From: Streptomyces olindensis
Lineage (GTDB): Bacteria > Actinomycetota > Actinomycetes > Streptomycetales > Streptomycetaceae
Assembly: GCA_000696115.1 (NCBI GenBank)
Contig: JJOH01000018.1
Location: 62,001-126,000, forward strand
Direction: 5' to 3'
Length of the DNA stretch: 64,000 bases
The position numbers and the translations under genes were made by a program. The notes beneath the pieces are model-generated. The model saw nothing but the letters and a program-made list of their open reading frames with translations, made no database searches and was not told the origin of the DNA. Within the stretch, counting starts at the first letter, position 1; each line of letters begins with the position of its first letter. Shown here one piece after another: positions 37,092 through 45,992 of the stretch.

Positions 37092-38431
37092 GCGTCCACC
37101 TTCTTGCTCTCGGCGCCGGCCGCTGCGGCCGCCACGGCTGCGGTCTTGGCGGCACCGCCACCGGCGCCGCTGAAGTCGTATGCGGTCTCGGCGTGCTCGG
37201 CCTGGTCGATGCCGGCGACCTCGTCGTCCTCGGTGACCCGCATGCCGATGGTCTTGTCGAGGATGAAGGCGAGGATCGCGGAGACGATCAGGGAGTAGGC
37301 GAGCACCGCGAAGACACCGGCGCACTGCTTCCAGAACTGGGTCAGGCCGCCGCCGTAGAAGAGGCCCTCGACCTCGGACTGGCCCTTGCCGCTGGCGAAG
37401 AAGCCGATGAGCAGGGAGCCGACGACACCTCCGACCAGGTGGACGCCGACGACGTCGAGCGAGTCGTCGTAGCCGAACTTGTACTTCAGGCCGACGGCCA
37501 TGGCGCACAGCACACCGGCGATGACGCCGACGGCGATCGCGCCGAGCGGGGTGACCGCGCCACCGGCCGGGGTGATGGCGACCAGACCGGCGACCGCGCC
37601 GGAGGCGGCGCCCAGCGTGGTGAACGCGCCGTGGCGGATCTTCTCGTAGGCGAGCCAGGCCAGCATGGCGGCGGCGGTGGCGATCTGCGTGTTGACGAAC
37701 ATCAGCGCGCCGACGCCGTCGTCGTTGCCGAGCCAGGAGCCGGCGTTGAAGCCGAACCAGCCGAACCACAGCAGACCGGCGCCGAGCATGACCAGCGGGA
37801 GGCTGTGCGGGCGCATCGGGTCCTTCTTGAAGCCGACGCGCTTGCCGATGACCAGGATCACGCCGAGCGCGGCGGCACCGGCGTTGATGTGGACCGCCGT
37901 ACCACCGGCGAAGTCGATCACACCGAGCTCGAAGGCCCAGCCGCCGGCGCCCCAGACCCAGTGCGCGACCGGGAAGTAGACGACCGTGGCCCACAGGGCG
38001 ATGAACAGGGCCCAGGCGCTGAACTTCACGCGGTCCGCGAGGGCACCGCTGATCAGGGCGGGCGTGATGATCGCGAACATCAGCTGGAACACCAGGAACA
38101 CGAACACCGGGATGGTGTAGCCGTCCCACAGCTCGGTCAGGCCGATGTTGCCGAGGCCGACCCAGTCGGAGTTCCAGCCGATGAGGCTGCCGGAGTCGGT
38201 GCCGAACGCCATCGAGAAGCCGTACAGCACCCACAGGATGGTGACGATCCCGAGGCTGATGAAACTCATCATCAGCATGTTCAGGGTGCTCTTGACGCGG
38301 ACCATGCCTCCGTAGAAGAAGGCCAGGCCCGGGGTCATGAGCATCACCAGGGCGGAACAGATGAGCATGAACCCTGTGTTGGCGGCAGACAGCTTGGGTG
38401 CTTCTGCGGCAAGGGTGATGGCTGGTGCCAT
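37088..38431 (-). CDS. amtB: Ammonium transporter AmtB
   Basis: 447 residues with about 11 membrane segments. Family motifs include FFYGGMVRVKSTLNMLMMSF, DFAGGTAVHINAGAAALG and the ammonium transporter signature DYDSLDVVGVHLVGG-type block (DDSLDVVGVHLVGGVVG). The C-terminal cytoplasmic tail (AEHAETAYDF) matches the region that couples to PII. First gene of the amtB-glnK-glnD operon; expression in Streptomyces is activated by GlnR under nitrogen limitation. Confidence 0.97.
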   Translation of the reverse strand: MAPAITLAAEAPKLSAANTGFMLICSALVMLMTPGLAFFYGGMVRVKSTLNMLMMSFISLGIVTILWVLYGFSMAFGTDSGSLIGWNSDWVGLGNIGLTELWDGYTIPVFVFLVFQLMFAIITPALISGALADRVKFSAWALFIALWATVVYFPVAHWVWGAGGWAFELGVIDFAGGTAVHINAGAAALGVILVIGKRVGFKKDPMRPHSLPLVMLGAGLLWFGWFGFNAGSWLGNDDGVGALMFVNTQIATAAAMLAWLAYEKIRHGAFTTLGAASGAVAGLVAITPAGGAVTPLGAIAVGVIAGVLCAMAVGLKYKFGYDDSLDVVGVHLVGGVVGSLLIGFFASGKGQSEVEGLFYGGGLTQFWKQCAGVFAVLAYSLIVSAILAFILDKTIGMRVTEDDEVAGIDQAEHAETAYDFSGAGGGAAKTAAVAAAAAGAESKKVDA

Positions 38432-38527
38432 CGGCGTCTCCTCGTCGTTGGTACGGCCCCGTGCGGGCGAAGCCTCGAGCGGAATGAGGGGTGGGCCGGT
38501 TATGCGCCACGAGATTGGCGCAGCGCG

Positions 38528-38565
38528 GTTTCGGTGGAAGCCCCTCGTTGTTTCGCGGCCGTGAC
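38528..38565 (-). promoter_or_regulatory. GlnR-binding box upstream of amtB
   Basis: On the minus strand the order is GTCAC-n6-GAAAC-n6-GGGCT-n6-GAAAC, with all four boxes exactly six bases apart. This matches the GTnAC-n6-GAAAC tandem sites described for GlnR in S. coelicolor, with one degenerate box. It ends 97 bases before the amtB ATG. The rest of the 333-base gap (38432-38764) shows no gene. Confidence 0.85.
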
Positions 38566-38764
38566 GAAGGCGCCTGCTGTGTTACGCGTCGATGAACTGC
38601 CGGATTGCGGGCGCGCCGATCGTTATCGTGGCGCAACCTTCCGTCCGGGCGGCCCTGGACACACGGGCCGGCCGCGGTCGGCCTTCCGATGACCTGGCAT
38701 GGGGGAGCCGAGTCGGGCAGTTCGGGAGGGCCGGCCGCGGCCGGGGTTCGGGGGCCGGGTGGTC

Positions 38765-40261
38765 TCAGACCGCCTCGGCGGTCTCGGGCAGCTCGGCGGC
38801 GAGCCGCTCGGTGAGGTCGACGACCTCGCCGAGGTCGCCGAAGTCGCGTGCGGCGGTGTCGACCGTCTTTCGGATACGGGTGTTGACGCGCTCGGAACGC
38901 ACCTTCTTGGCCACCTGCATGGCCTGGGCCGCGTAGACCGTGCTCTGCTCGGGCTCGCGCTGGAGGAGGTGCACGGTGGCCATGCCGATCAGGTTCAGCG
39001 CATACGACCGCTGGTGCTCGTCGTCCTCGGCGAACTGCTCCACGGCCCGCTTCATCAAGGGCTCGGCCAGCGAGGCGTAGGTGGGGCTGCGGCCGGCCAC
39101 GTAGGCCAGGTCGCGGTACGAGTGGGAGTTCTCGCCGTAGAGCTCGGCTTCGGAGAAGAAGCGGATCCAGTCGGGGTCCGGCTCGTCCCACTCGTCGGCC
39201 TCGGCGAAGGTGTCCTCGGCCATCCGGACCGCCCGCTTGCACTTCCCGGGCTGCCCCATGTTGGCGTAGGCGCGGGCCTCCATCGCATACAGCATCGACT
39301 GGGTGCGCGGGCTCGCGCAGTCCCGGCTGCCGTACTGCGCGAGGTGGATCAGCTCCAGCGCGTCGTCGGGCCGGCCGAGGTGGATCATCTGGCGGCTCAT
39401 GCTGGACAGGACGTAGGAGCCCAGCGGCCGGTCACCGGCCTCCTTGGCCGCGTGCAGCGCGAGGACGAAGTACTTCTGCGCGGTCGGCTGCAGCCCGATG
39501 TCGTACGACATCCAGCCCGCCAGCTCGGCGAGCTCGGCGGCGACCTTGAACAGGCGCCGGGTGGTGGCCTCGGGCTGGGGTTCCTGGAGCAGGTCGGTCA
39601 CCTCGTGCAGCTGGCCGACGACCGCCTTGCGGCGCAGGCCGCCGCCGCACTGGGCGTCCCACTGCCGGAACATCACCGTCGTGGACTCCAGCAGGTCCAG
39701 CTCCGGCTTGGAGAGCCGGCCGCGGGCGCGCCCCGCACCGACCGCGGGGTCGGGCTCGGACCGCGGCGCCGGGGGCGAGGGGACGAGCCAGCGCTGCATC
39801 GGCTCGATGAGGGCCGGGCCCGCAGACAGGACCAGCGAGCTCCCGAGGAAGCCGCGCCGCGCCAGCATCAGGTCGCTGCGCGAGAACTCGCTGAGCAGGG
39901 CCACGGTCTGCGGGCCCGTCCAGGGCAGGTCGACACCGGTCGCGGAGGGTGACTGACGCGCCGTGCGCAGCCCCAGGTCCTCGACGGAGACGACGACGCC
40001 GAAGCGCTCCGAGAACAGCTCGGAGAGGATCCTGGGGATCGGCTCGCGCGGGTTCTCGCCGTCGAGCCAGCGGCGCACGCGCGAGGTGTCGGTGGAGATG
40101 TGGTTGGCGCCCAACTGCCGCGCCCTGCGGTTGACCTGGCGGGCGAGCTCGCCCTTGGACCAGCCGCTGCGCACGAACCAGGAGGTGAGCAGCTCGTTCG
40201 GGCGCTTGTCAGTGTGCGTCGCGTGTGCAGCGTTCGTCCCGCTTCCGCCGTTGCCGCTCAC
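38765..40261 (-). CDS. nsdA: NsdA, negative regulator of differentiation
   Basis: A 498-residue regulator with an N-terminal helix-turn-helix-like domain (GWSKGELARQVNRRARQLGANH...RVRRWLDGENPR) and a long C-terminal array of alpha-helical TPR-like repeats (LEPEQSTVYAAQAMQVAKK type). In S. coelicolor NsdA (SCO5582) negatively affects sporulation and antibiotic production; assignment is by sequence type and location between amtB and the Prim-Pol gene. The GTG at 40261 has a GGGGGCG stretch upstream; an ATG 15 codons earlier is possible. Confidence 0.85.
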   Translation of the reverse strand: MSGNGGSGTNAAHATHTDKRPNELLTSWFVRSGWSKGELARQVNRRARQLGANHISTDTSRVRRWLDGENPREPIPRILSELFSERFGVVVSVEDLGLRTARQSPSATGVDLPWTGPQTVALLSEFSRSDLMLARRGFLGSSLVLSAGPALIEPMQRWLVPSPPAPRSEPDPAVGAGRARGRLSKPELDLLESTTVMFRQWDAQCGGGLRRKAVVGQLHEVTDLLQEPQPEATTRRLFKVAAELAELAGWMSYDIGLQPTAQKYFVLALHAAKEAGDRPLGSYVLSSMSRQMIHLGRPDDALELIHLAQYGSRDCASPRTQSMLYAMEARAYANMGQPGKCKRAVRMAEDTFAEADEWDEPDPDWIRFFSEAELYGENSHSYRDLAYVAGRSPTYASLAEPLMKRAVEQFAEDDEHQRSYALNLIGMATVHLLQREPEQSTVYAAQAMQVAKKVRSERVNTRIRKTVDTAARDFGDLGEVVDLTERLAAELPETAEAV

Positions 40262-40706
40262 TGGAACGCCCCCATCCCTGAGACCACTTGTCGCCGAGTG
40301 CGCCAAGCCCTATCAGCATGCCGGTTCGTACGGCCGTCCGTCCGGCCCTTGTCACCCTTCGAACGGAAAGACGACTTGCCTCCGGCATACCCACGAGCGC
40401 ATGTGCCCCCAGGCCTCGTGCACACAAAGTAATCCTACGATCACCCGTCCAGCCATGGCTCACACGTAAACGCCACCATTCGCCACCCCATCGAATGAAC
40501 TCACGTACGCCTGCGCGCGATTCACTTGACACAGGACACCCAGGAGCGGGTGCAGCGATGCACTCGGGGGCGCGCGTCGTCAGGCACACCACCCTGGACA
40601 CTTCCGGGCGCCGAGTGAACCGGCCTCCGTCGGGAAGGCGGAAACGGAGAGTCACATGTCGCGTCCGCTGCGTAACCGTGGGTGCGTCGGACCCGTTGGA
40701 GGGGGT
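40262..40706. other. 445-base divergent regulatory region; no gene
   Basis: Relatively AT-rich between two divergent genes. GACAC pentamers, the WhiA core, occur at 40528-40532 and 40535-40539, and another lies further on near 40597; chance is possible. No hairpin or RNA family was recognised. Confidence 0.4.
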
Positions 40707-41372
40707 ATGGGCTTCACGATCGGCATCAGCCGGGGCATGCGCGACATCCGGACCGGCTCCCGCCGCCGCGGCCGCACGTCGGACGGCACCGCCGTGGCCG
40801 AGTACACCGGGCTGTGGGGCTGGGACGTGGTGCCGGGTGCCCGGGCGTCGGCGGGCGCCTGCTCCTGCGGCCGCCGTGACTGCCCGGCGCCCGGCGCGCA
40901 TCCGCTCGACTTCGCACCGGTGATCCCGGCCGGGGCGACGCTGGACGAGGTGACCGAGGCCTGGAGCGAGTACCCCGGCGCCTCGGTGATGCTGCCGGTC
41001 GGCCGAGCGTTCGACGTCATCGAGGTGGCCGAACCCGCCGGCTGCCGCGCCCTGGCCCGGCTGGAGCGCATGGGCCTGCCCGTCGGCCCGGTCGCGGCGA
41101 CCCCGGACGGCCGCGCCCACTTCTTCGTCGCCCCCGGTGCCGCCGCCGACCTGCCCGGGCTCCTCTACCGCATGGGCTGGGACGACCCGGACGCCCTCGA
41201 CCTGCGCGGCCTCGGCCCCGGCACGCACATCACGGCACCGCCCTCGGACCGCGGCGGCCTCGGCCCGGTCCGCTGGCTGCGCTCCCCCGCCCTGGACTCC
41301 GCGTCCCGCCCGCCGGAGGCCCGCCTGGTGCTGGGCACGCTGGCGTATGTGGCGCACCGGTCACGGGCGTAG
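40707..41372 (+). CDS. Prim-Pol (bifunctional primase/polymerase N-terminal) domain protein
   Basis: 221 residues resembling the N-terminal primase/polymerase domain family. CSCGRRDCPAPGAHPL is the zinc-binding lead-in of that family, followed by the strand-rich ATLDEVTEAWSEYPGASVMLPVGRAFDVIEV. The family usually has an Asp-x-Asp metal-binding pair after this point, but here it is Val-Ile-Glu-Val-Ala, so catalysis is doubtful. No helicase domain is attached. The ATG at 40707 has GGAGGGGG 2-9 bases upstream. Conserved in Streptomyces beside nsdA; its role is unknown. Confidence 0.7.
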   Translation: MGFTIGISRGMRDIRTGSRRRGRTSDGTAVAEYTGLWGWDVVPGARASAGACSCGRRDCPAPGAHPLDFAPVIPAGATLDEVTEAWSEYPGASVMLPVGRAFDVIEVAEPAGCRALARLERMGLPVGPVAATPDGRAHFFVAPGAAADLPGLLYRMGWDDPDALDLRGLGPGTHITAPPSDRGGLGPVRWLRSPALDSASRPPEARLVLGTLAYVAHRSRA

Positions 41373-41392
41373 GCACGGCAAGGACACAGAGC

Positions 41393-41433
41393 GAAGCGCC
41401 CGTCCCCGACTGCACCTCGGGGGCGGGCGCTTC
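41393..41433. terminator. Bidirectional terminator between Prim-Pol gene and ftsY
   Basis: A 17-base arm (41393-41409) pairs with 41417-41433 with one mismatch and a 7-base loop. It lies between convergent genes. Confidence 0.85.
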
Positions 41434-41483
41434 TCGCGCGCGGATGCGGTTCTTCGGAGGTCCTGCCTCGGCGGGTGCCGGGC

Positions 41484-42683
41484 TCACTCCCCGATCAGGG
41501 CGTCAACGAACGCCTCCGGCTCGAACGGCGCGAGGTCGTCCGCGCCCTCGCCGAGCCCGACCAGCTTGACCGGGACGCCCAGCTCCCGCTGGACCGCGAC
41601 CACGATGCCGCCCTTGGCGGTGCCGTCGAGCTTGGTGAGGACGATGCCGGTGATGTCGACGACCTCGGCGAAGACCCGGGCCTGGACCAGGCCGTTCTGG
41701 CCGGTGGTGGCGTCGAGCACGAGCAGCACCTCGTCGACCGGGGCCTGCTTCTCCACGACCCGCTTGACCTTGCCGAGCTCGTCCATGAGGCCGGTCTTGG
41801 TGTGCAGCCGGCCGGCGGTGTCGATGAGCACGACGTTCGCGCCCATCTCCTTGCCCTCCTTGACCGCGTCGAAGGCCACGGAGGCCGGGTCGCCGCCCTC
41901 CGGTCCGCGCACGGTGTAGGCGCCGACGCGCTCGCCCCAGGTCTGGAGCTGGTCGGCGGCGGCGGCCCGGAAGGTGTCGGCGGCGCCGAGCACCACGCTC
42001 TGGCCGTCGGCGACCAGGACGCGGGCGAGCTTGCCGGTCGTGGTGGTCTTGCCGGTGCCGTTGACGCCGACGACCATCACGATGCCGGGCTTGCGGTCCT
42101 CGGGCTCGGTCTTGACCGCGCGGTCCATGTCGCGGCCGACCAGCGTGACGAGCTCCTCGCGGAGCAGGGTGCGCAGTTCCTCGGGGGTGCGCGTGCCGAG
42201 CACCTTCACGCGCTCGCGCAGCCGCTCGACCAGCTCCTGGGTGGGCTGCACGCCGACGTCGGCGGTGAGCAGCGTGTCCTCGATCTCCTCCCAGGTGTCC
42301 TCGTCGAGGTGCTCGCGGGACAGCAGGGTGAGCAGGCCCTTGCCGAGGGCGTTCTGCGAGCGGGAGAGCCGGGCCCGCAGCCGGACCAGGCGGCCCGCGG
42401 TGGGCTCCGGGATCTCGATCTCGGGAGCTTCGGCGGGGGGCTCCTCGACGACGACCGGAGCCGAGCCGTCCGGAAGATCCACCTCCTCTATCGTGCGCCG
42501 CGGTTCCTCCCGCGGCGTCTCGGCCTCGTCGCCGACGTGCGGCTCGGCCGGTGGGGCGGTGATGTCGGGCGCCGCGGGCGGGGGCGGCGGCAGCTGCTTC
42601 TTGCGCCGGCTGCCGACGATGAGCCCGCCGAGCGCGCCGAGCACGACCACGGCGATGACTACAGCAAGGATGACGATGTCCAT
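41484..42683 (-). CDS. ftsY: Signal recognition particle receptor FtsY
   Basis: 399 residues. A single N-terminal membrane segment (VILAVVIAVVVLGALGGLIVG) anchors it, followed by a Pro/Glu-rich acidic linker and the NG GTPase domain with GVNGTGKTTTTGKLA, DTAGRLHT and TKLDGTAKGG. The ATG at 42683 gives this anchor. The receptor receives ribosome-SRP complexes; Ffh is in the same window. Confidence 0.96.
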   Translation of the reverse strand: MDIVILAVVIAVVVLGALGGLIVGSRRKKQLPPPPPAAPDITAPPAEPHVGDEAETPREEPRRTIEEVDLPDGSAPVVVEEPPAEAPEIEIPEPTAGRLVRLRARLSRSQNALGKGLLTLLSREHLDEDTWEEIEDTLLTADVGVQPTQELVERLRERVKVLGTRTPEELRTLLREELVTLVGRDMDRAVKTEPEDRKPGIVMVVGVNGTGKTTTTGKLARVLVADGQSVVLGAADTFRAAAADQLQTWGERVGAYTVRGPEGGDPASVAFDAVKEGKEMGANVVLIDTAGRLHTKTGLMDELGKVKRVVEKQAPVDEVLLVLDATTGQNGLVQARVFAEVVDITGIVLTKLDGTAKGGIVVAVQRELGVPVKLVGLGEGADDLAPFEPEAFVDALIGE

Positions 42684-42834
42684 AACGCGTCCAGTATCAG
42701 TCATGGGGCCCCGGGTCACCCTGCGCGCACCGCCCCGAAGGATCGAGGCCCGCCGGATCTCCACACCCCTGGATGTCTGACGCCCCGTCAGCTAACGTCC
42801 CCCGGACACCCGCCCGGTGAAGGGAGACGCCGCC

Positions 42835-43806
42835 ATGCCCGTCACGGTCGCACGCTTCAACCTCGTCGCCCCCGGGGCCTCCCCCGCCGAGCTCGGCGCC
42901 CGGTACCGGGCGGCCCTGGAGATGGCCGCGTACGCCGACGACCGGGGCGTGACCACCGTGCAGACGGAGGAGCACCACGGGGCCGACAACAACTGGCTGC
43001 CGTCGCCGTTCGCCTTCGCGGGAGCCGTCTTCGGCGCGACCCGGCGTGTCGTGGTCACCGTCTCGGCGATCATCGGCCCGCTGCACGACCCGCTGCGGCT
43101 GGCCGAGGAGATCGCCGTGCTGGACCTGCTGAGCAAGGGCAGGCTGGTGACGGTCGCCGGGATCGGGTACCGGCCGGAGGAGTACGAGCAGTTCGGCGTG
43201 GACTTCACCCGGCGCGGGAAGCTCCAGGACGAACTGCTGGAGACGCTGCTGAAGGCCTGGACGGGTGAGCCGTTCTCCTACCGGGGCCGCACGGTCCGGA
43301 TCACCCCGCGCCCGTTCACCGACCCGCACCCGCTGCTCCTGGTCGGCGGCTCCTCCAGGGCCGCCGCCCGCCGGGCCGCCCGGCTCGGCCTGCCCTTCTT
43401 CCCCAGCGCGCACCTGCCGGAGCTGGAGGCGTACTACAAGGAGCGGCTCGTCGAGTACGGCACCGAGGGCTGGGTCATGATGCCCGCGGCCGAGACACCC
43501 CTGCTGCACGTCGCCGAGGACCCGGACCGAGCCTGGGCGGAGTACGGCCGGCACTTCCTGCACGAGGCGCGGACGTACGCCGCCTGGCAGTCGGGCGGGG
43601 TGCGCTCGGCGGTGAAGTCGGCCGCGACGACCGTCGAGGAGCTGCGCGGGGAGGGCGTGTACCGGATCCTCTCGCCGGAGCAGTGCGCGGGGCTGGGGCT
43701 GGACTCCTACGTCCTGCATCCGCTGGCGGGCGGGATGCCGGTGGAGGAGGGGTGGCGGAGTCTCCAGCTGTTCTGCGAGCGGGTGCTGCCGGTCCTGGAG
43801 GGCTGA
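42835..43806 (+). CDS. LLM-class flavin-dependent oxidoreductase
   Basis: 323 residues of the bacterial luciferase-like monooxygenase fold. TTVQTEEHHGADNNWLPSPFAFAGAVFGAT and RLAEEIAVLDLLSKGRLVTVAGIGYRPEEYEQFGVDF are typical of F420/FMN-dependent members. The substrate is not evident. The ATG at 42835 has a GAAGGGAGA site upstream. It is divergent from ftsY. Confidence 0.87.
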   Translation: MPVTVARFNLVAPGASPAELGARYRAALEMAAYADDRGVTTVQTEEHHGADNNWLPSPFAFAGAVFGATRRVVVTVSAIIGPLHDPLRLAEEIAVLDLLSKGRLVTVAGIGYRPEEYEQFGVDFTRRGKLQDELLETLLKAWTGEPFSYRGRTVRITPRPFTDPHPLLLVGGSSRAAARRAARLGLPFFPSAHLPELEAYYKERLVEYGTEGWVMMPAAETPLLHVAEDPDRAWAEYGRHFLHEARTYAAWQSGGVRSAVKSAATTVEELRGEGVYRILSPEQCAGLGLDSYVLHPLAGGMPVEEGWRSLQLFCERVLPVLEG

Positions 43807-43859
43807 GGCCGGCGCATGACCGGTGGTCCGTCGCGCCCGGCCGGTGATCCACTGGGGCC

Positions 43860-44238
43860 ATGAGCTTGTCGGTCGACGTGTTTCTGCGCGAGCCGGACGG
43901 ACGGCTGCGGATCCTCGACGTCCCCGAGGGGCGCGACGACTCGGCCGGGTTCGAGTCCTGGCGGACCGTGGTGTGGGGGTCGGAGGCGGTCCGTGCGGCG
44001 GGTTGCCCGCTTCCTCCCGGTGCTGGCCTGCGACGACCTGGAGGTCGAGGTCGACGACGTCGCGGCGTTCCTGCGCGAGGTGGCCCTGCTGCGCGACCGG
44101 CTCGACGCGATCACCGAGGCCACCCGGGGCCCGCGGGATTTCGAGGAGCACCGGCGCGGGCTCGTGAGACGGCTGCGGAACCTGGAGGTGGCCGCCCTGC
44201 ACGCCCGGATGATCGAGGGCGGCGTCATCGTGTGGTGA
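43860..44238 (+). pseudogene. Frameshifted small unknown protein gene
   Basis: Two overlapping frames read as one protein broken by a single extra base. The first, from ATG 43860, ends its sensible part at EAVRAA. The second, open from 43993, continues VARFLPVLACDDLEVEVDDVAAFLREVALLRDRLDAI to the TGA at 44236-44238. Removing one G from the GGG run at 44000-44002 joins them into about 126 residues: an acidic N-terminal half and a helical C-terminal half. No known family was recognised. Either a true pseudogene or a sequencing error. Confidence 0.7.
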
Positions 44239-44247
44239 GACGACGGA

Positions 44248-44288
44248 CCGCCGCCCCGGCTCGGGCAGTGGCCGAACCGGGGCGGCGG
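44248..44288. terminator. Strong bidirectional hairpin between pseudogene and glcP
   Basis: CCGCCGCCCCGG (44248-44259) pairs perfectly with CCGGGGCGGCGG (44277-44288), between convergent genes. Confidence 0.8.
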
Positions 44289-44350
44289 CGGGTTACGGGG
44301 AGAGGGGCAGCGGGGACTTTGGCCCTCCTCCCCGAGTGCGCGGGACGGGC

Positions 44351-45769
44351 TCAGCCCATCTCCTCCAGGGCCTTGCCCTTCGTCTCCTTGACGAACTTCA
44401 GCACGAACGGGATCGAGAGCGCGGCGAACGCCGTGTAGATCACGTACGTCACGGAGAGGTTCCAGTCGGCCAGCGACGGGAAGCTCGCGGTGATGGCCCA
44501 GTTGGCGATCCACTGCGCGGCGGCGGCCACGCCCAGGGCGGCGGCGCGGATCCGGTTGGGGAACATCTCGCCGAGCATGACCCAGACGACCACGCCCCAG
44601 GACAGGGCGAAGAAGAGGACGAAGACGTGCGCGGCGATCAGGGCGATCCAGCCCTGCGTGGCCGGCAGCTTGCCGTCGACCAGGTGGTGGGAGAACGCCC
44701 AGGCCTCCAGCGCCAGGCCGACGACCATGCCGACCGAGCCGATGATCGCGAGCGGCCGGCGGCCGATGCGGTCGACGAAGATCATCGCGATGACGGTGCC
44801 GACGATGTTGATGATCGACGTGGTGAAGGAGTAGAAGAACGAGTCCGTCGGGTCGACGCCGACCGACTGCCACAGCGTCGAGGAGTAGTAGAACGCGACG
44901 TTGATGCCGACGAACTGCTGGAAGACCGAGAGGCCGATGCCGATCCAGACGATCGGCTTGAAGAAGAAGCTGCCGCCGAGCAGGTCCTTGAAGCTCGACC
45001 TGTGCTCGCTCTTCATGGCGCCCTCGATCTCGGCGACACGGGCGTCCAGGTCGATGTCCTTGCCCTCGACCTCGGTGAGGATCTCGCGGGCGCGCTCGTG
45101 CTTGCCGACGGAGATCAGGAAGCGCGGGGACTCCGGGATGGCGAAGGAGAGCAGCCCGTAGAGGATGGCCGGGATGACCATGACGCCCAGCATGACCTGC
45201 CAGGCCTCCAGGCCCATCAGCTTGCCGCGCTGGTCGCCGTCGGCGGCGTTCAGCAGGCCCCAGTTGACCAGCTGCGACACGGCGATGCCGATGACGATCG
45301 CGGCCTGCTGGAAGGAGCCGAGCCGGCCGCGGTAGGCGGGTGGGGCTACCTCGGCGATGTAGGCCGGGCCGATCACGGAGGCCATGCCGATGGCGAAGCC
45401 GCCGACGACGCGCCAGAAGGCGAGGTCGTACAGCGCGAAGGGCAGCGCGGAGCCGACGGCGCTGACGGTGAAGAGGATCGCGGCGATCTGCATGCACCGG
45501 ATGCGCCCGATGCGGTCGGCTATGCGGCCGGCGGTCGCGGCGCCGACGGCGCAGCCGATGAGGGCGATGGCGATGACCTGGGCGAGGGCCGCGGAGCCGA
45601 CGTCGTAGCGGTCACGGATGGCCTCGACGGCGCCGTTGATCACGGAACTGTCGTAGCCGAAGAGGAAACCGCCCATCGCGGCCGCCGCCGCGATGAAGAT
45701 GACGTGCCCGAGATGCTCGGGATGAGCCGTCCTGGCTCCTGACTGGGGTGCCTGCGCTGTGCTGGTCAC
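44351..45769 (-). CDS. glcP: Glucose permease, MFS sugar/proton symporter
   Basis: 472 residues with 12 membrane segments of the sugar porter family. Family signatures: GFLFGYDSSVINGA, the RxGR loops (ADRIGRIRCMQ, VDRIGRRPLAI), and PESPRFLISVGK in the central loop. QQFVGIN is a substrate-binding helix block. S. coelicolor GlcP1 (SCO5578) is the major glucose transporter and lies next to smc there as well. The GTG at 45769 has GAGGAG 5-6 bases upstream and gives the same 472-residue length. Confidence 0.92.
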   Translation of the reverse strand: MTSTAQAPQSGARTAHPEHLGHVIFIAAAAAMGGFLFGYDSSVINGAVEAIRDRYDVGSAALAQVIAIALIGCAVGAATAGRIADRIGRIRCMQIAAILFTVSAVGSALPFALYDLAFWRVVGGFAIGMASVIGPAYIAEVAPPAYRGRLGSFQQAAIVIGIAVSQLVNWGLLNAADGDQRGKLMGLEAWQVMLGVMVIPAILYGLLSFAIPESPRFLISVGKHERAREILTEVEGKDIDLDARVAEIEGAMKSEHRSSFKDLLGGSFFFKPIVWIGIGLSVFQQFVGINVAFYYSSTLWQSVGVDPTDSFFYSFTTSIINIVGTVIAMIFVDRIGRRPLAIIGSVGMVVGLALEAWAFSHHLVDGKLPATQGWIALIAAHVFVLFFALSWGVVVWVMLGEMFPNRIRAAALGVAAAAQWIANWAITASFPSLADWNLSVTYVIYTAFAALSIPFVLKFVKETKGKALEEMG

Positions 45770-45827
45770 GTGTACTCCTCGGGCCACCGGCAACGCTGCC
45801 GGAGAGGGTCAGCCCTTCGAGGTGCCA

Positions 45828-45847
45828 CCTGAAGGTACCTGAAGGTA
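45828..45847. repeat. Tandem CCTGAAGGTA repeat upstream of glcP
   Basis: Two perfect direct copies of CCTGAAGGTA lie between the glcP start and its candidate promoter, in the untranslated leader. This position fits an operator for a sugar-responsive repressor, but no regulator is identified. Confidence 0.6.
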
Positions 45848-45862
45848 AAAGGAACGTTGCCG

Positions 45863-45890
45863 AGACTATGCCTTCAAGTTTCGAAGTCAA
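45863..45890 (-). promoter_or_regulatory. Candidate glcP promoter
   Basis: On the minus strand TTGACT (45890-45885) and TAGTCT (45868-45863) are spaced 16 bases apart. It is the most promoter-like stretch in the 223-base gap between glcP and smc. Confidence 0.5.
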
Positions 45891-45992
45891 TAGGGCAGCC
45901 GCCGTGAATCTGAGGCAGGGATGTGTCAGTGATGTGTTCAAGAAATGAAGTCATCGAGAGCCGCAGGTGAGACCGGTGTAGACCACATCCAT

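Noticed and set aside
36753..39242. Long frame in front of glnK that includes amtB DNA
   Set aside because: It reads amtB in the wrong frame; composition is Arg/Gly-rich and no domain is visible.
40524..40540. Paired GACAC sites as a definite WhiA target
   Set aside because: The pentamer is short and common in high-G+C DNA; kept only as a note.
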